Shown one piece after another: positions 8,596 to 16,472 of a stretch of DNA of 27,824 nucleotides. The DNA lies in contig QBLP01000004.1 of assembly GCA_003070825.1 (NCBI GenBank), forward strand, positions 1 through 27,824. Reading direction: 5' to 3'. Positions within the stretch are counted from its first letter, which is position 1. Each line of letters begins with the position of its first letter. The position numbers and the translations under genes are program-made. The stretch comes from Halanaerobium sp. GTDB taxonomy: Bacteria > Bacillota > Halanaerobiia > Halanaerobiales > Halanaerobiaceae. The notes beneath the pieces are model-generated. The model saw only the letters and a program-made list of their open reading frames with translations. It was not told where the DNA came from and did not search any database.

Positions 8596-9873
8596 TTACA
8601 CCTCCAGTAAATTTTGGATGTATAAATCATCAATTCCCATATCATTTTCCAGGAATACCCGAACTTCTTCTTTTTCTACCGGTTTGCTAATCTTAGAAAA
8701 ACCTTCCTGATCACGATGAACTAAAAATAAATCATCTAAATCAATATATTTAATCAGCTCTGGATTATGGGTGGTGATTAGAATTTGTTTCTTTTTTGAA
8801 GCATCAATAAACATATCCACCAGTTTTGAAATTAAGTGAGGATGAATATTCCTTTCCGGTTCTTCTATAATTGCAATTTTTTTATCTTCAAAATAAAGGG
8901 CAATTATCAACGCTATTGTGCTGATTGTTCCATCAGAAAGAATCGAAGCTGGAATATAATCTTTTTTAGAATATTCTTCTTTAAGTTTGAAAAGCAAAGA
9001 TTTATCTGCAAATTTTTCTATATCAATATTTTCAACAAAGGGAAGTATATCTTTGACAATATTAGAAAATTTCCTGGCTTTAGCTTGATCTTCGATTATA
9101 TTTTTCAATACTATAGCCAGATTTTCTCCATCTTCTTCTAATTCTGCCTTACCAGTTATTGGAGTTGCTTTTTTGGATAGTAAAGGATTAATATTATAAA
9201 TCGAAATCCCACCTAAAATTTCTTTAATTGAACGCTCAACAATAAAAGCAAATGGGGTTTCTAAAATCAATTCCCTATCTGAAAGCTTAATTTCTTCTAA
9301 AAATGACGGTAATATATTATCCTTTGTAATTTTAATCTGATCAGTTTTTAAGGTGTCTTTGTTAATTTTGACCTCTAGACCATTATTTTCTTTCAATAAA
9401 GTTAGGACGATTTCTCCCATTTCCTTTTCTTCTTTTTTCTTTTCTGCTATTCTATTTTGCTTTTTAATTTGATAATATTTAAATTTTAAGGTTAACTGAT
9501 CCTCTACCACTTTGAAATCTTCGCCATTAAAATCAATTTTGAACTGATATCTACTCTCGTAAGCCTCTCTAAAAAGAATATTATTCTCGCTTTCTTTTTC
9601 AATTTTCTGGATATTGGGGCGATCAAAAATTATCTCCATGTAAAGCGGCTGCTGATCTCCAATATTTATATTTCGCAAATATTCTACCCCACCCTGCATG
9701 GAAATTGCATTGCTCAAACCACTTTTAATTATATCCCTAATGAAATCAAATATCTGAATAAAACTTGATTTCCCGGCTGCATTGGCTCCCACTAAAACAT
9801 TAAATTGATTTAAATCAATTTCAAGTTCTTTAAAGCTCTTAAAATTGGAAACTTTAATTTTTTTGATGCCCAT
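8596..9873 (-). CDS. AAA family ATPase (SMC/OLD-like AAA_15/AAA_21 type)
   Basis: 425 residues. The start KKIKVSNFKSFKELEIDLNQ leads into Walker A GANAAGKSS (residues 29-37). An ABC-type signature ILSDGTIS, Walker B KIAIIEEPERNIHP and the switch His in TTHNPELI lie in the C-terminal third. A variable, Lys/Glu-rich middle region separates them. Such ATPases pair with a TOPRIM or nuclease protein in OLD-, PARIS- and Gabija-like defence modules, and the next gene is a TOPRIM remnant. The ATG follows AAGGAGG. With its partner broken, the ATPase is probably an orphan, although its own frame is intact. A defence role is inference from family and neighbour only. Confidence 0.85.
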   Translation of the reverse strand: MGIKKIKVSNFKSFKELEIDLNQFNVLVGANAAGKSSFIQIFDFIRDIIKSGLSNAISMQGGVEYLRNINIGDQQPLYMEIIFDRPNIQKIEKESENNILFREAYESRYQFKIDFNGEDFKVVEDQLTLKFKYYQIKKQNRIAEKKKEEKEMGEIVLTLLKENNGLEVKINKDTLKTDQIKITKDNILPSFLEEIKLSDRELILETPFAFIVERSIKEILGGISIYNINPLLSKKATPITGKAELEEDGENLAIVLKNIIEDQAKARKFSNIVKDILPFVENIDIEKFADKSLLFKLKEEYSKKDYIPASILSDGTISTIALIIALYFEDKKIAIIEEPERNIHPHLISKLVDMFIDASKKKQILITTHNPELIKYIDLDDLFLVHRDQEGFSKISKPVEKEEVRVFLENDMGIDDLYIQNLLEV

Positions 9874-9947
9874 TCTGATCCTCCTTCTGGCTGGTAGAAA
9901 GTAGAGATTTATTTTGCTATATAATTAAATTTTATTTTCACATCTCT

Positions 9948-9956
9948 ATTATATCA
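9948..9956 (-). promoter_or_regulatory. Extended -10 promoter of the AAA ATPase gene
   Basis: On the minus strand TGATATAAT is a perfect extended -10 box (TGnTATAAT). No good -35 is visible, as is common for this class. It gives a leader of about 68 nt and lies just beyond the cysE terminator. Confidence 0.5.
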
Positions 9957-9959
9957 CAG

Positions 9960-9995
9960 CAAGAAAAAAATGACAGCTCCCGGAAGGAAACTGCC
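9960..9995 (-). terminator. Rho-independent terminator after cysE
   Basis: In the minus-strand RNA, 9995-9986 (GGCAGUUUCC) pairs with 9981-9972 (GGGAGCUGUC) across a UUCC loop: ten pairs, three of them G-U. The T-run ATTTTTTTCTT follows. It separates cysE from the ATPase gene. Confidence 0.75.
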
Positions 9996-10033
9996 ACCTG
10001 TAATCATTCTATTAAATTTTTATAAAGTGAATT

Positions 10034-10690
10034 TTAACCGACATCTTCAAATGAATCTTTGGTTAAAATCTCTTTTTTTAGCTTTAAAAAGTCTTCTTCT
10101 AATTCCAGCAGCTTATCTCTAATTGGATCCGGAAGATCGGCATGCTCCAAATCTCTTTCCGGATGGACTCTGCGGCCATCACGGCTCACAACTCGACCGG
10201 GAATACCGACAACTGTAGAATTTTCTTCCACATCTTTTAGGACAACTGAGCCGGCACCAATTTTGGCATCATCACCAATTGTAATTGAGCCGAGAACTTT
10301 GGCTCCTGCTCCAACGACAACATTATTGCCAATCGTAGGGTGACGTTTACCCCGCTCTTTACCTGTACCACCAAGAGTAACACCCTGATAAAGAGTTACA
10401 TTATCTCCAATCTCTGTTGTTTCGCCGACTACGACTCCCATACCGTGATCAATAAAAAAACCACAGCCAATTTCTGCTCCGGGATGAATCTCAATCCCGG
10501 TCAAAAAGCGGGCCAGCTGGGAGATCAGCCTGGGAATAGTTCTTAACCCCTTACTGTAGAACCAGTGCGAAAAGCGATGAAAGAGCAGTGCGTGCAGACC
10601 TGAATAGGCCAAAATTACCTCCAGCAGATTATCCGCTGCCGGATCTCTATCAAAAACTGCGTTAATATCGCATTTTAATCTTTTAAACAT
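10034..10690 (-). CDS. cysE: Serine O-acetyltransferase
   Basis: 218 residues from the ATG at 10690, which follows AGGGGGT at a good distance and gives the family-typical start MFKRLKCDINAVFDRDPAA. The frame extends 27 codons further up, but that part runs through a palindromic repeat and is not family-like. The protein transfers acetyl from acetyl-CoA to serine, the first step of cysteine synthesis. The N-terminal helical domain carries the catalytic Asp (DRDPAA). The left-handed beta-helix has hexapeptide repeats with catalytic His in FIDHGMGVVVGE and the GGTGKERGKRHPTIG loop. It is a single-gene unit with its own promoter and terminator. No cysteine T-box is seen in the leader. Confidence 0.95.
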   Translation of the reverse strand: MFKRLKCDINAVFDRDPAADNLLEVILAYSGLHALLFHRFSHWFYSKGLRTIPRLISQLARFLTGIEIHPGAEIGCGFFIDHGMGVVVGETTEIGDNVTLYQGVTLGGTGKERGKRHPTIGNNVVVGAGAKVLGSITIGDDAKIGAGSVVLKDVEENSTVVGIPGRVVSRDGRRVHPERDLEHADLPDPIRDKLLELEEDFLKLKKEILTKDSFEDVG

Positions 10691-10721
10691 AAATTTTACC
10701 CCCTGAATCCGACTAAAACCG

Positions 10722-10740
10722 ACATGCACCCGGTGCATGT
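10722..10740. repeat. Palindrome in the cysE leader (dispersed repeat copy A)
   Basis: ACATGCACC and GGTGCATGT form a perfect 9-bp inverted repeat around one base, ending about 20 bases upstream of the cysE ribosome binding site. The minus strand continues GTCGGTTTTAGTCGG, matching the tail of the other repeat copies. Confidence 0.75.
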
Positions 10741-10804
10741 AAGTTTTTGAAGTTTCCTGTCGAATAATCAATTAAAATTAATTATAAGTTCCATACTCAA
10801 GTTT

Positions 10805-10833
10805 ATTATACCGGCTTCAAGAGCTAAATGCAA
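10805..10833 (-). promoter_or_regulatory. cysE promoter
   Basis: -35 TTGCAT (10833-10828), 17-bp spacer, -10 TATAAT (10810-10805). The transcript would start near 10798, giving a leader of about 108 nt that includes the palindrome at 10722-10740. Confidence 0.75.
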
Positions 10834-10854
10834 GCAATATTTTGCTCGCATAAT

Positions 10855-10893
10855 TCGACTTTAAGCGACAAGTTCCCGGTGCATGCACATTAT
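10855..10893 (-). repeat. Dispersed repeat copy B, after purD
   Basis: On the minus strand, a few bases after the purD stop, the sequence reads GTGCATGCACCGGGAAC and then TTGTCGCTTAAAGTCG. It shares the GCACCGGGAAC core and GTCG-spaced tail with copies at 19068, 21808 and 21900. There is no T-run, so it is not an ordinary terminator. Confidence 0.65.
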
Positions 10894-10897
10894 TAAA

Positions 10898-12190
10898 TTA
10901 CTCCACAGCGGCCTCAGGCACATCGGAGATAGAAAAACCAATATCTGTTCTGTAGTGCATATCCTTAAATTCTACCTCGTTAATATAATCGTATACAGAA
11001 TCAATTACACTTAAAATCCCCTCACCTACTGCTGTCATCCCGATAACTCTGCCGCCATCAGTATAATATTTACCGTCCTCCAGGCGGGTGCCGGAATGAA
11101 AAACAATTAAATCATCATGGTGTTTGAGATTTTCCAAGCCTTTAATCTCATGACCTGTTTCGTAAGTTAAAGGATAGCCGGCAGATGCCAGGATTACACA
11201 GACTGCATCACTGCCGTAAACATCAATCTCTTTTTTGTATTTTAATTCTACATCGTTTGTCATCTGCATCAGCTCCAGCAGATCCTCTGCTAAAAGCGGC
11301 ATAATAACCTGGGTTTCCGGATCACCGAAGCGGGCATTATAATCTATTACTTTTGGTCCATTTTCAGTCAAAATAATCCCAACATGCATAACTCCCCGGT
11401 AGTCGATTCCTTCACTGTTTAAAGCATGAAGGGTCGGTCTTAAAATTTCCCGGCAGATCTGATCCATCATCTCCTGATCCACATAGGGAGAAGGGGAATA
11501 GGAACCCATACCACCGGTGTTTGGTCCTTCTTCTCCCTCAAAGACAGCCTTGTGCTCTCTGGTGCTGGTTACTGGCAGAATCGTCTGGCCATCTGTTAGA
11601 GCAAATATCGATACTTCCTCTCCTTCAATGAAGACCTCAACCACAATCCTGTCCCCGGCATCACCAAAGGCTTTATCCTCCATGATTCTGGAAACTGCAT
11701 CCTGGGCATTCTGATAATTGGAAGCAACAATAACCCCTTTACCTCCTGCCAGACCATTGGCCTTAACTACAAGCGGATATTCTGCATTTTCAAGATAGTT
11801 GAGCGCAGAATCCGGATCAGTAAAGACCTCATATTCTCCAGTTGGAATATTATATTTATTAAGAATCTCTTTGGCAAAGGCTTTACTGCCCTCTAAGAGA
11901 GCAGCCTGCTTTTTTGGTCCAAAGATCGGCAGCTCACGCTCTACAAAATAGTCAACTATTCCTGCCACCAGTGGTTCTTCGGGGCCGACAACAGTCATCC
12001 CAATTTCATTTTCGCGGGCAAAATCTGCCAGGGCTTCAATGTCATCTACTTCTATTTCAACTCTTTCTGCGATTTCTAACATCCCATCATTACCTGGAGC
12101 TGCATAAATCTTATCAACATTTTCGCTCTGATAAAGCTTCCAGGCTAAGGCATGTTCTCTACCTCCACTTCCCACTATTAAAACTTTCAT
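10898..12190 (-). CDS. purD: Phosphoribosylamine-glycine ligase (GAR synthetase)
   Basis: 430 residues, full length. It joins glycine to phosphoribosylamine with ATP in the second step of purine synthesis. The start MKVLIVGSGGREHALAWKL is the classical N-terminal signature. The ATP-grasp region shows VVKANGLAGGKGVIVA, and HVGIILTENGPKVIDYNARFGDPETQ is the family's metal and nucleotide motif. A GAGGAGG site precedes the ATG. It is the last of the three pur genes here and lies 23 bases after purA, so it is co-transcribed. The C-terminus is followed by a dispersed repeat rather than a clear terminator. Confidence 0.97.
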   Translation of the reverse strand: MKVLIVGSGGREHALAWKLYQSENVDKIYAAPGNDGMLEIAERVEIEVDDIEALADFARENEIGMTVVGPEEPLVAGIVDYFVERELPIFGPKKQAALLEGSKAFAKEILNKYNIPTGEYEVFTDPDSALNYLENAEYPLVVKANGLAGGKGVIVASNYQNAQDAVSRIMEDKAFGDAGDRIVVEVFIEGEEVSIFALTDGQTILPVTSTREHKAVFEGEEGPNTGGMGSYSPSPYVDQEMMDQICREILRPTLHALNSEGIDYRGVMHVGIILTENGPKVIDYNARFGDPETQVIMPLLAEDLLELMQMTNDVELKYKKEIDVYGSDAVCVILASAGYPLTYETGHEIKGLENLKHHDDLIVFHSGTRLEDGKYYTDGGRVIGMTAVGEGILSVIDSVYDYINEVEFKDMHYRTDIGFSISDVPEAAVE

Positions 12191-12213
12191 AACCGATCCT
12201 CCTCATCTTTTAT

Positions 12214-13485
12214 TTATCTGATAATTGCCTGCTTCCGGCCCGGGCCAACACTGATAATCTTAGCCGGAATTCCGATCAGTTCTTCAATTCTTTTTATATA
12301 TTTTTTAGCATTTTCAGGCAGTTTTTCAAAATCTCTGATTTCGGTAATATCTTCTTCCCAGCCGTGCCAATTTTCGTAAACCGGCTCATAGGGAATTTCA
12401 CTTTCTAAATACGGTGGGAATTCTTCCACAATTTCTTCCCCGTGCTTATAGGCGGTACAGACTTTAATCTCGTCCAGACCGGTTAAAACATCTATTTTGG
12501 TCAGTGCAATCTCGGTTAAACCGTTAACTCTAACAGCATGTTTCAAAATCGGAATATCGAGCCAGCCACATCTGCGGGGACGGCCTGTAGTTACTCCAAA
12601 CTCATGGCCCTTATCTCTTAAGTATTCTCCCTGCTCGTTTTCCAGTTCTGTGGGGAAAGGACCTGCTCCAACTCTGGTCAAATAAGCTTTAGTAACTCCG
12701 ATAACATCATCTATTGTTGTCGGGCCCATTCCAGTACCGGTACAGACTCCCCCGGCAGTTGGATTAGAGGAAGTAACAAAGGGATAGGTACCATAATCTA
12801 TGTCGAGCAGTGTACCCTGTGCTCCTTCAAAAAATATTTTCTGATTATTTTTATGAGCTTCATTCAGCAGCAGAGAAGTATTTGTCACATATGGTCTCAG
12901 CTTTTCTATGTACGGCTGGTAGGCTTTTATGATTTCTTCTGCTTTTAATGGCTCTGCATTATAAACCTTTTCTAATAATACATTATGATAATCAAGTGCT
13001 TTTTCCAGTTTTGCCCGCAGTCTGCCTTCATCCAGCAGGTCAGCAATTCTAATTCCCCGGCGGGCAGTTTTATCAGTATAGCAGGGGCCGATTCCTTTAC
13101 CGGTAGTTCCAATTTTGCTGTCACCCTTGCGCTCTTCTTCCAGGGCATCCAGCATCCTGTGGTAGGGCATAATCACATGGGCAGTCTCAGAAATATAAAG
13201 ATTGGCCAGCGAAATTCCTCGCTCTTCTAAGCCTTCCATCTCCTCAACCATAGCTTCAGGGTCAATTACTACTCCTCCGCCCAGCACAGATTTTTTATCC
13301 TCATATAAAATTCCAGACGGAATCAAGTGCAGCTCAAATTTTTCCTCACCGACTATTACTGTGTGCCCGGCATTATTTCCACCACCATAGCGGACAACTA
13401 AATCAGCAGTCTCAGCCAGCATATCGGTAATTTTACCCTTACCTTCGTCTCCCCACTGTGCACCAACAACTATCTTATTAGACAT
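12214..13485 (-). CDS. purA: Adenylosuccinate synthetase
   Basis: 423 residues. It condenses IMP and aspartate with GTP to adenylosuccinate, the first committed step to AMP. The start MSNKIVVGAQWGDEGKGKITD holds the P-loop and catalytic Asp. GGNNAGHTVI with the catalytic His follows, then GTTGKGIGPCYTDK, FEGAQGTLLDIDYGTYPFVTSS and TTGRPRRCGWLD; the protein ends near SVGPGRKQ. GAGGAG lies before the ATG. It sits between purB and purD. A DnaB helicase gene lies nearby, and a dnaB-purA neighbourhood is also seen in Bacillus, suggesting an old chromosomal arrangement. Confidence 0.97.
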   Translation of the reverse strand: MSNKIVVGAQWGDEGKGKITDMLAETADLVVRYGGGNNAGHTVIVGEEKFELHLIPSGILYEDKKSVLGGGVVIDPEAMVEEMEGLEERGISLANLYISETAHVIMPYHRMLDALEEERKGDSKIGTTGKGIGPCYTDKTARRGIRIADLLDEGRLRAKLEKALDYHNVLLEKVYNAEPLKAEEIIKAYQPYIEKLRPYVTNTSLLLNEAHKNNQKIFFEGAQGTLLDIDYGTYPFVTSSNPTAGGVCTGTGMGPTTIDDVIGVTKAYLTRVGAGPFPTELENEQGEYLRDKGHEFGVTTGRPRRCGWLDIPILKHAVRVNGLTEIALTKIDVLTGLDEIKVCTAYKHGEEIVEEFPPYLESEIPYEPVYENWHGWEEDITEIRDFEKLPENAKKYIKRIEELIGIPAKIISVGPGRKQAIIR

Positions 13486-13673
13486 TTAATTTCTCTCCTC
13501 ACATATTCTTTGATTAATTCTTCTCACTACTACTCTTTATTTTTAAACTACTATTATTGATTAGTGAAATTACTTTCCTTCAAAATTCTTAAAGACCCAA
13601 GCAGAAACACTACTAAATTCTAAGTTCTTCTCTCTTAACTATAGTTTAACAAAAATCAGACCAATATGCATCC
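13486..13673. other. 188-bp gap between purB and purA, no clear element
   Basis: AT-rich spacer. I see a short inverted repeat around 13637 (TTAACTATAGTTTAA) but no good promoter, terminator, riboswitch or small gene. purA may be read through from purB or from a weak promoter that I cannot assign. Confidence 0.4.
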
Positions 13674-14969
13674 TTAAATTAATCCCGTCCGCTTAAAAAT
13701 CTGATCAATGTTTTTCAAATAGGCCTGCCAGTCAAAAATCTGGTCAAGTTCTGCCTCTGATAAATGTTCTCCAATTTCTTCGTCAGCTGCAATCAATTTT
13801 CTGTAATCGGTCTTTTCTTCCCAGGCGGTCATCGCATTTCTCTGGGCCAGCTCATAGGCTTCCTCCCGGCGCAGACCTTTTTCGACCAGGGCCAGCATTA
13901 AGCGCTGTGAAAAGGTGAGCCCCAGGGTTTTTTCCAGATTAAGCTTCATATTATCTTCATTGACTACCAGTTCTTCCATTACTCCCTTAAACTTAGCCAG
14001 CATATAATCGAGCAGCACTGCACTGTCAGGCAGAATAACCCGTTCAACTGAAGAGTGGGTTAAATCTCTCTCGTGCCAGAGGCTTACATTTTCGAGTGCA
14101 GGAACTACATTACCTCTAATCACCCGGGCCAGTCCGCTGAGGCGCTCACAGACAATCGGATTCTTTTTGTGAGGCATGGCCGATGAACCCTTCTGACCTT
14201 TGCGGAAACCTTCTTCAACCTCCAGAATATCTGTCCGCTGTAAATTTCTAATTTCTGTCGCAAATTTTTCTATAGAAGCAGCTGCCAGGGCAATTCTTTC
14301 CACAAAATCAGCATGACGGTCCCGCTGCAGAATCTGAGAGCTGACTTTTGAATTTTTAAGACCTAAAATCTCACAAACCCTTTCCTCAACTGCAGGGTCA
14401 ATAGTGGCAAAGGTTCCAACAGCCCCAGAAATCTGACCAACTGCCACAACTTCTTCCAGCTGCTCAAAGCGAGTAATCTGGCGCTCAATTTCCTGATACC
14501 AGTTTAGGACCTTTAAGCCCCAGGTGATCGGTTCAGCGTGAACACCGTGGGTCCTGCCGACCATAATTGTATCCTTATCAGCCAGAGCTTTTGCAGCCAG
14601 AGTTTCCTTTAGCTCTTTTAAACCTGTTAAAATCAGCTCTACGGCCTGCTGCATCTGCATTGCTCGAGCTGTATCCTTAATATCAGAAGAAGTTACTCCC
14701 TCGTGAATAAAACGAGATTCCTCACCTAAATTCTCCGAAATCCCTTCAATAAAGGCAATCATATCATGGCGAGTCTCCGCCTCAATTTCTTTAATCCGCT
14801 TTAAATCAACCTCTGCTTCCCGCTCAACTTTCTCAGCTGCACTGACTGGAATTTCTCCCAGCTCTGCTCTGGCCTTTAAAATAGCAATTTCGATTTCAAG
14901 CCAGATCTCATATTTTCTCTCCTCACTCCAGACATTTTCCATCTCTGCCCGGCTGTACCTTGAAAGCAT
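13674..14969 (-). CDS. purB: Adenylosuccinate lyase
   Basis: 431 residues, typical of the short bacterial form. It removes fumarate from both SAICAR and adenylosuccinate, so it acts in IMP synthesis and in IMP-to-AMP conversion. The start MLSRYSRAEMENVWSEERKY is characteristic. The catalytic His lies in VGRTHGVHAEP. The fumarase/lyase-superfamily signature GSSAMPHKKNP sits near residue 262 on the flexible catalytic loop. GAGGGAG precedes the ATG. It is the first gene of the purB-purA-purD unit, behind a strong promoter with a leader of about 118 nt. No purine riboswitch consensus is visible in that leader. Confidence 0.97.
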   Translation of the reverse strand: MLSRYSRAEMENVWSEERKYEIWLEIEIAILKARAELGEIPVSAAEKVEREAEVDLKRIKEIEAETRHDMIAFIEGISENLGEESRFIHEGVTSSDIKDTARAMQMQQAVELILTGLKELKETLAAKALADKDTIMVGRTHGVHAEPITWGLKVLNWYQEIERQITRFEQLEEVVAVGQISGAVGTFATIDPAVEERVCEILGLKNSKVSSQILQRDRHADFVERIALAAASIEKFATEIRNLQRTDILEVEEGFRKGQKGSSAMPHKKNPIVCERLSGLARVIRGNVVPALENVSLWHERDLTHSSVERVILPDSAVLLDYMLAKFKGVMEELVVNEDNMKLNLEKTLGLTFSQRLMLALVEKGLRREEAYELAQRNAMTAWEEKTDYRKLIAADEEIGEHLSEAELDQIFDWQAYLKNIDQIFKRTGLI

Positions 14970-15093
14970 AAATAATCTCCCTCTCTTTTTTCCATTATTA
15001 GATTAATTTTCTTTAAAAATAAATATCAGGCATATTTCAGCAGTTTAGCCGCTGATCTGCCAATAATTTCGCTATTCTCTTTTTTTCAGTTTA

Positions 15094-15122
15094 ATATTAG
15101 CAGATGCAGTGGGAGCTGTCAA
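15094..15122 (-). promoter_or_regulatory. purB-purA-purD promoter
   Basis: A consensus -35 TTGACA (15122-15117), 17-bp spacer and -10 TAATAT (15099-15094). It is divergent from, and close to, the promoter of the replication cluster (-35 at 15144). A shared control region is possible. Confidence 0.8.
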
Positions 15123-15143
15123 GATAAGTCTCCCGCCTGCCTG

Positions 15144-15172
15144 TTGAATTTTAGTCAAATAACACATATAAT
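15144..15172 (+). promoter_or_regulatory. Upstream promoter of the DnaD-DnaI-DnaB cluster
   Basis: -35 TTGAAT, exactly 17 bases, and a perfect -10 TATAAT. The transcript would begin near 15179, about 100 nt before the first start codon. Confidence 0.7.
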
Positions 15173-15227
15173 TATTAACTGCAGTTAAGAAATTTATTGG
15201 ATTTTTTCTTAAAAAATCTCTGAGATC

Positions 15228-15236
15228 TGATATAAT
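15228..15236 (+). promoter_or_regulatory. Second, extended -10 promoter of the replication cluster
   Basis: TGATATAAT is a perfect extended -10 box about 42 bases before the ATG at 15278. The -35 region is weak (CTTAAA at 17 bp). It could act with, or instead of, the promoter at 15144. Confidence 0.45.
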
Positions 15237-15277
15237 AAATGTAAGCGCTAAAATTTTGAAGGGTTAATGGTGATCAA

Positions 15278-16399
15278 ATGGATAATAATTTTTATAGAAA
15301 AACAGTAGACTTAAGTGAAGCTGACAGCAGGCAGCTTTTAACTTTAGGTGACAGTTTAATCGAAAAGGGGTTTCTGCGCCAGTTTTCCGGAACAGAAACA
15401 AAGGTTTTGCTCTATCTGCTTACCCACCGGAAGGAAGCCAGTGAAATTGAAATCGAACTGCCTCTGGCAGCCGGTGCACTGGGGATGGAGATCGAAGACT
15501 TAAAATCTGCTCTCAAAGGACTTGCCGGAACCGGTATCATCAGTCGGCAGCCGACAGCAGAAAATAACTTTTTTCGCTGTTTTCTAAGTTTAGAAGCAGT
15601 CTTAATGGAAACTGAAAATAAAAAGGTAGTTGAAGAAAGCTCGACTGCAGGAGCGGAAATCAGAAAACAGCTGATCAACAGCAACTCCGCTTCCAAAAAT
15701 GAAATTGCAGCTGCTTTAATTTCTTTTCTGCCCCCGGCCAGCAGAAATATTCACCGCCGGGAAGAGATAAAAAGCTGGCTTAATGCTTTTGAGTCCAGAA
15801 TGCTCAAAGAGCTGGTGCGCCGAGTTGATAAATGGCTCAAAAGACAGGGAGCAACCGACCACCTGCAGGGAGCCTATGCTTATCTGAAAGCAATTATTGA
15901 CAGCTGGTATCAGGAAGAAATTACAACCTACGAAAAGCTGCAGCAGCAGGATAAACTGCATCGGGAAACAAAGGAGCTGGCCCGGGCCTATGGAATCAGG
16001 TCCTTTTCCTCCAACACTGCCCAGCTGAAAACTTTTCAGAGCTGGCTCAGTGGTGAGCAGGCTTTAAGTAAGGAGCTCGCTCTGGCTGCAATCAGAGAAG
16101 CAGTCCGCCGCAAAAGAGACGGTCAGCCTTCTTTGAAATATGTAGAAGATAATTTTATTAACCCGATTAAGGAACTCGGGATCAACAACCTGGCTGATTT
16201 CCGCCGCTGGCTGCAGAAAGAAATGGACGGCAAAGCAGCAGAAGCTGACAGCAGGGATCAGAGTGATTCCGGCTCCGAAGAGAAAAAATCAAAGCAGAGC
16301 AAAAATAAGAATGAAAATAAAAAGAATAGAGAAAAAGATGATGATGACAGCTATAAATGGAAGGACTTTTTTATTGACTTCGATAAATATAAAGAATAA
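15278..16399 (+). CDS. DnaD-domain replication initiation protein
   Basis: 373 residues. An N-terminal winged-helix-like part (about residues 10-110; FSGTETKVLLYLLTHRKEAS) precedes a C-terminal DnaD/DnaB_2-type region. YLKAIIDSWYQEEITTYEKLQ is the recognisable YxxxIxxxW motif, and LKYVEDNFINPIKELGINN is a second helical repeat. The last 50 residues are a charged, Lys/Glu/Ser-rich low-complexity tail ending in acidic and aromatic residues. In Firmicutes such proteins remodel origin DNA and help load the helicase. The following genes are the helicase loader and helicase, which supports that role. It corresponds functionally to B. subtilis DnaD or DnaB. The start codon has only a modest ribosome site (GAAGGG about 14 bases upstream, or GGTGAT very close). 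Confidence 0.8.
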   Translation: MDNNFYRKTVDLSEADSRQLLTLGDSLIEKGFLRQFSGTETKVLLYLLTHRKEASEIEIELPLAAGALGMEIEDLKSALKGLAGTGIISRQPTAENNFFRCFLSLEAVLMETENKKVVEESSTAGAEIRKQLINSNSASKNEIAAALISFLPPASRNIHRREEIKSWLNAFESRMLKELVRRVDKWLKRQGATDHLQGAYAYLKAIIDSWYQEEITTYEKLQQQDKLHRETKELARAYGIRSFSSNTAQLKTFQSWLSGEQALSKELALAAIREAVRRKRDGQPSLKYVEDNFINPIKELGINNLADFRRWLQKEMDGKAAEADSRDQSDSGSEEKKSKQSKNKNENKKNREKDDDDSYKWKDFFIDFDKYKE

Positions 16400-16402
16400 A
16401 TT

Positions 16403-16441
16403 GGTGGGTACCGGGTACCTGGAAAATTTTGGGTTCCAAAA
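16403..16441. repeat. Palindromic intergenic sequence between the DnaD-like and loader genes
   Basis: GGTACC-G-GGTACC forms a short perfect palindrome within GGTGGGTACCGGGTACCTGG, followed by AAAATTTT and GGGTTCC. Its reverse complement matches about 17 of 24 positions of the dispersed repeat copy at 19068. It may be a diverged member in the opposite orientation to the upstream gene. Membership is uncertain. Confidence 0.4.
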
Positions 16442-16472
16442 CGGTAGCTGCTGAGGAGAAAGGGGATAAATA

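Noticed and set aside
8836..9141. Plus-strand frame of 101 codons opposite the AAA ATPase
   Set aside because: Phe/Asn/Lys-rich shadow of an A-rich gene, without a ribosome site or recognisable domain.
8596..9873. An intact defence system such as PARIS, Gabija or OLD
   Set aside because: The TOPRIM partner is deleted and frameshifted, and no other effector or phage-defence gene is adjacent.
10691..10771. 27-codon N-terminal extension of the cysE frame
   Set aside because: It runs through a palindromic repeat, has no good ribosome site and is not family-like; the ATG at 10690 has AGGGGGT and the typical MFKRLK start.
14970..15093. Purine riboswitch in the purB leader
   Set aside because: The conserved purine aptamer core sequences are not present. 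Only a weak hairpin (CAGCGG/CTGCTG) is seen.
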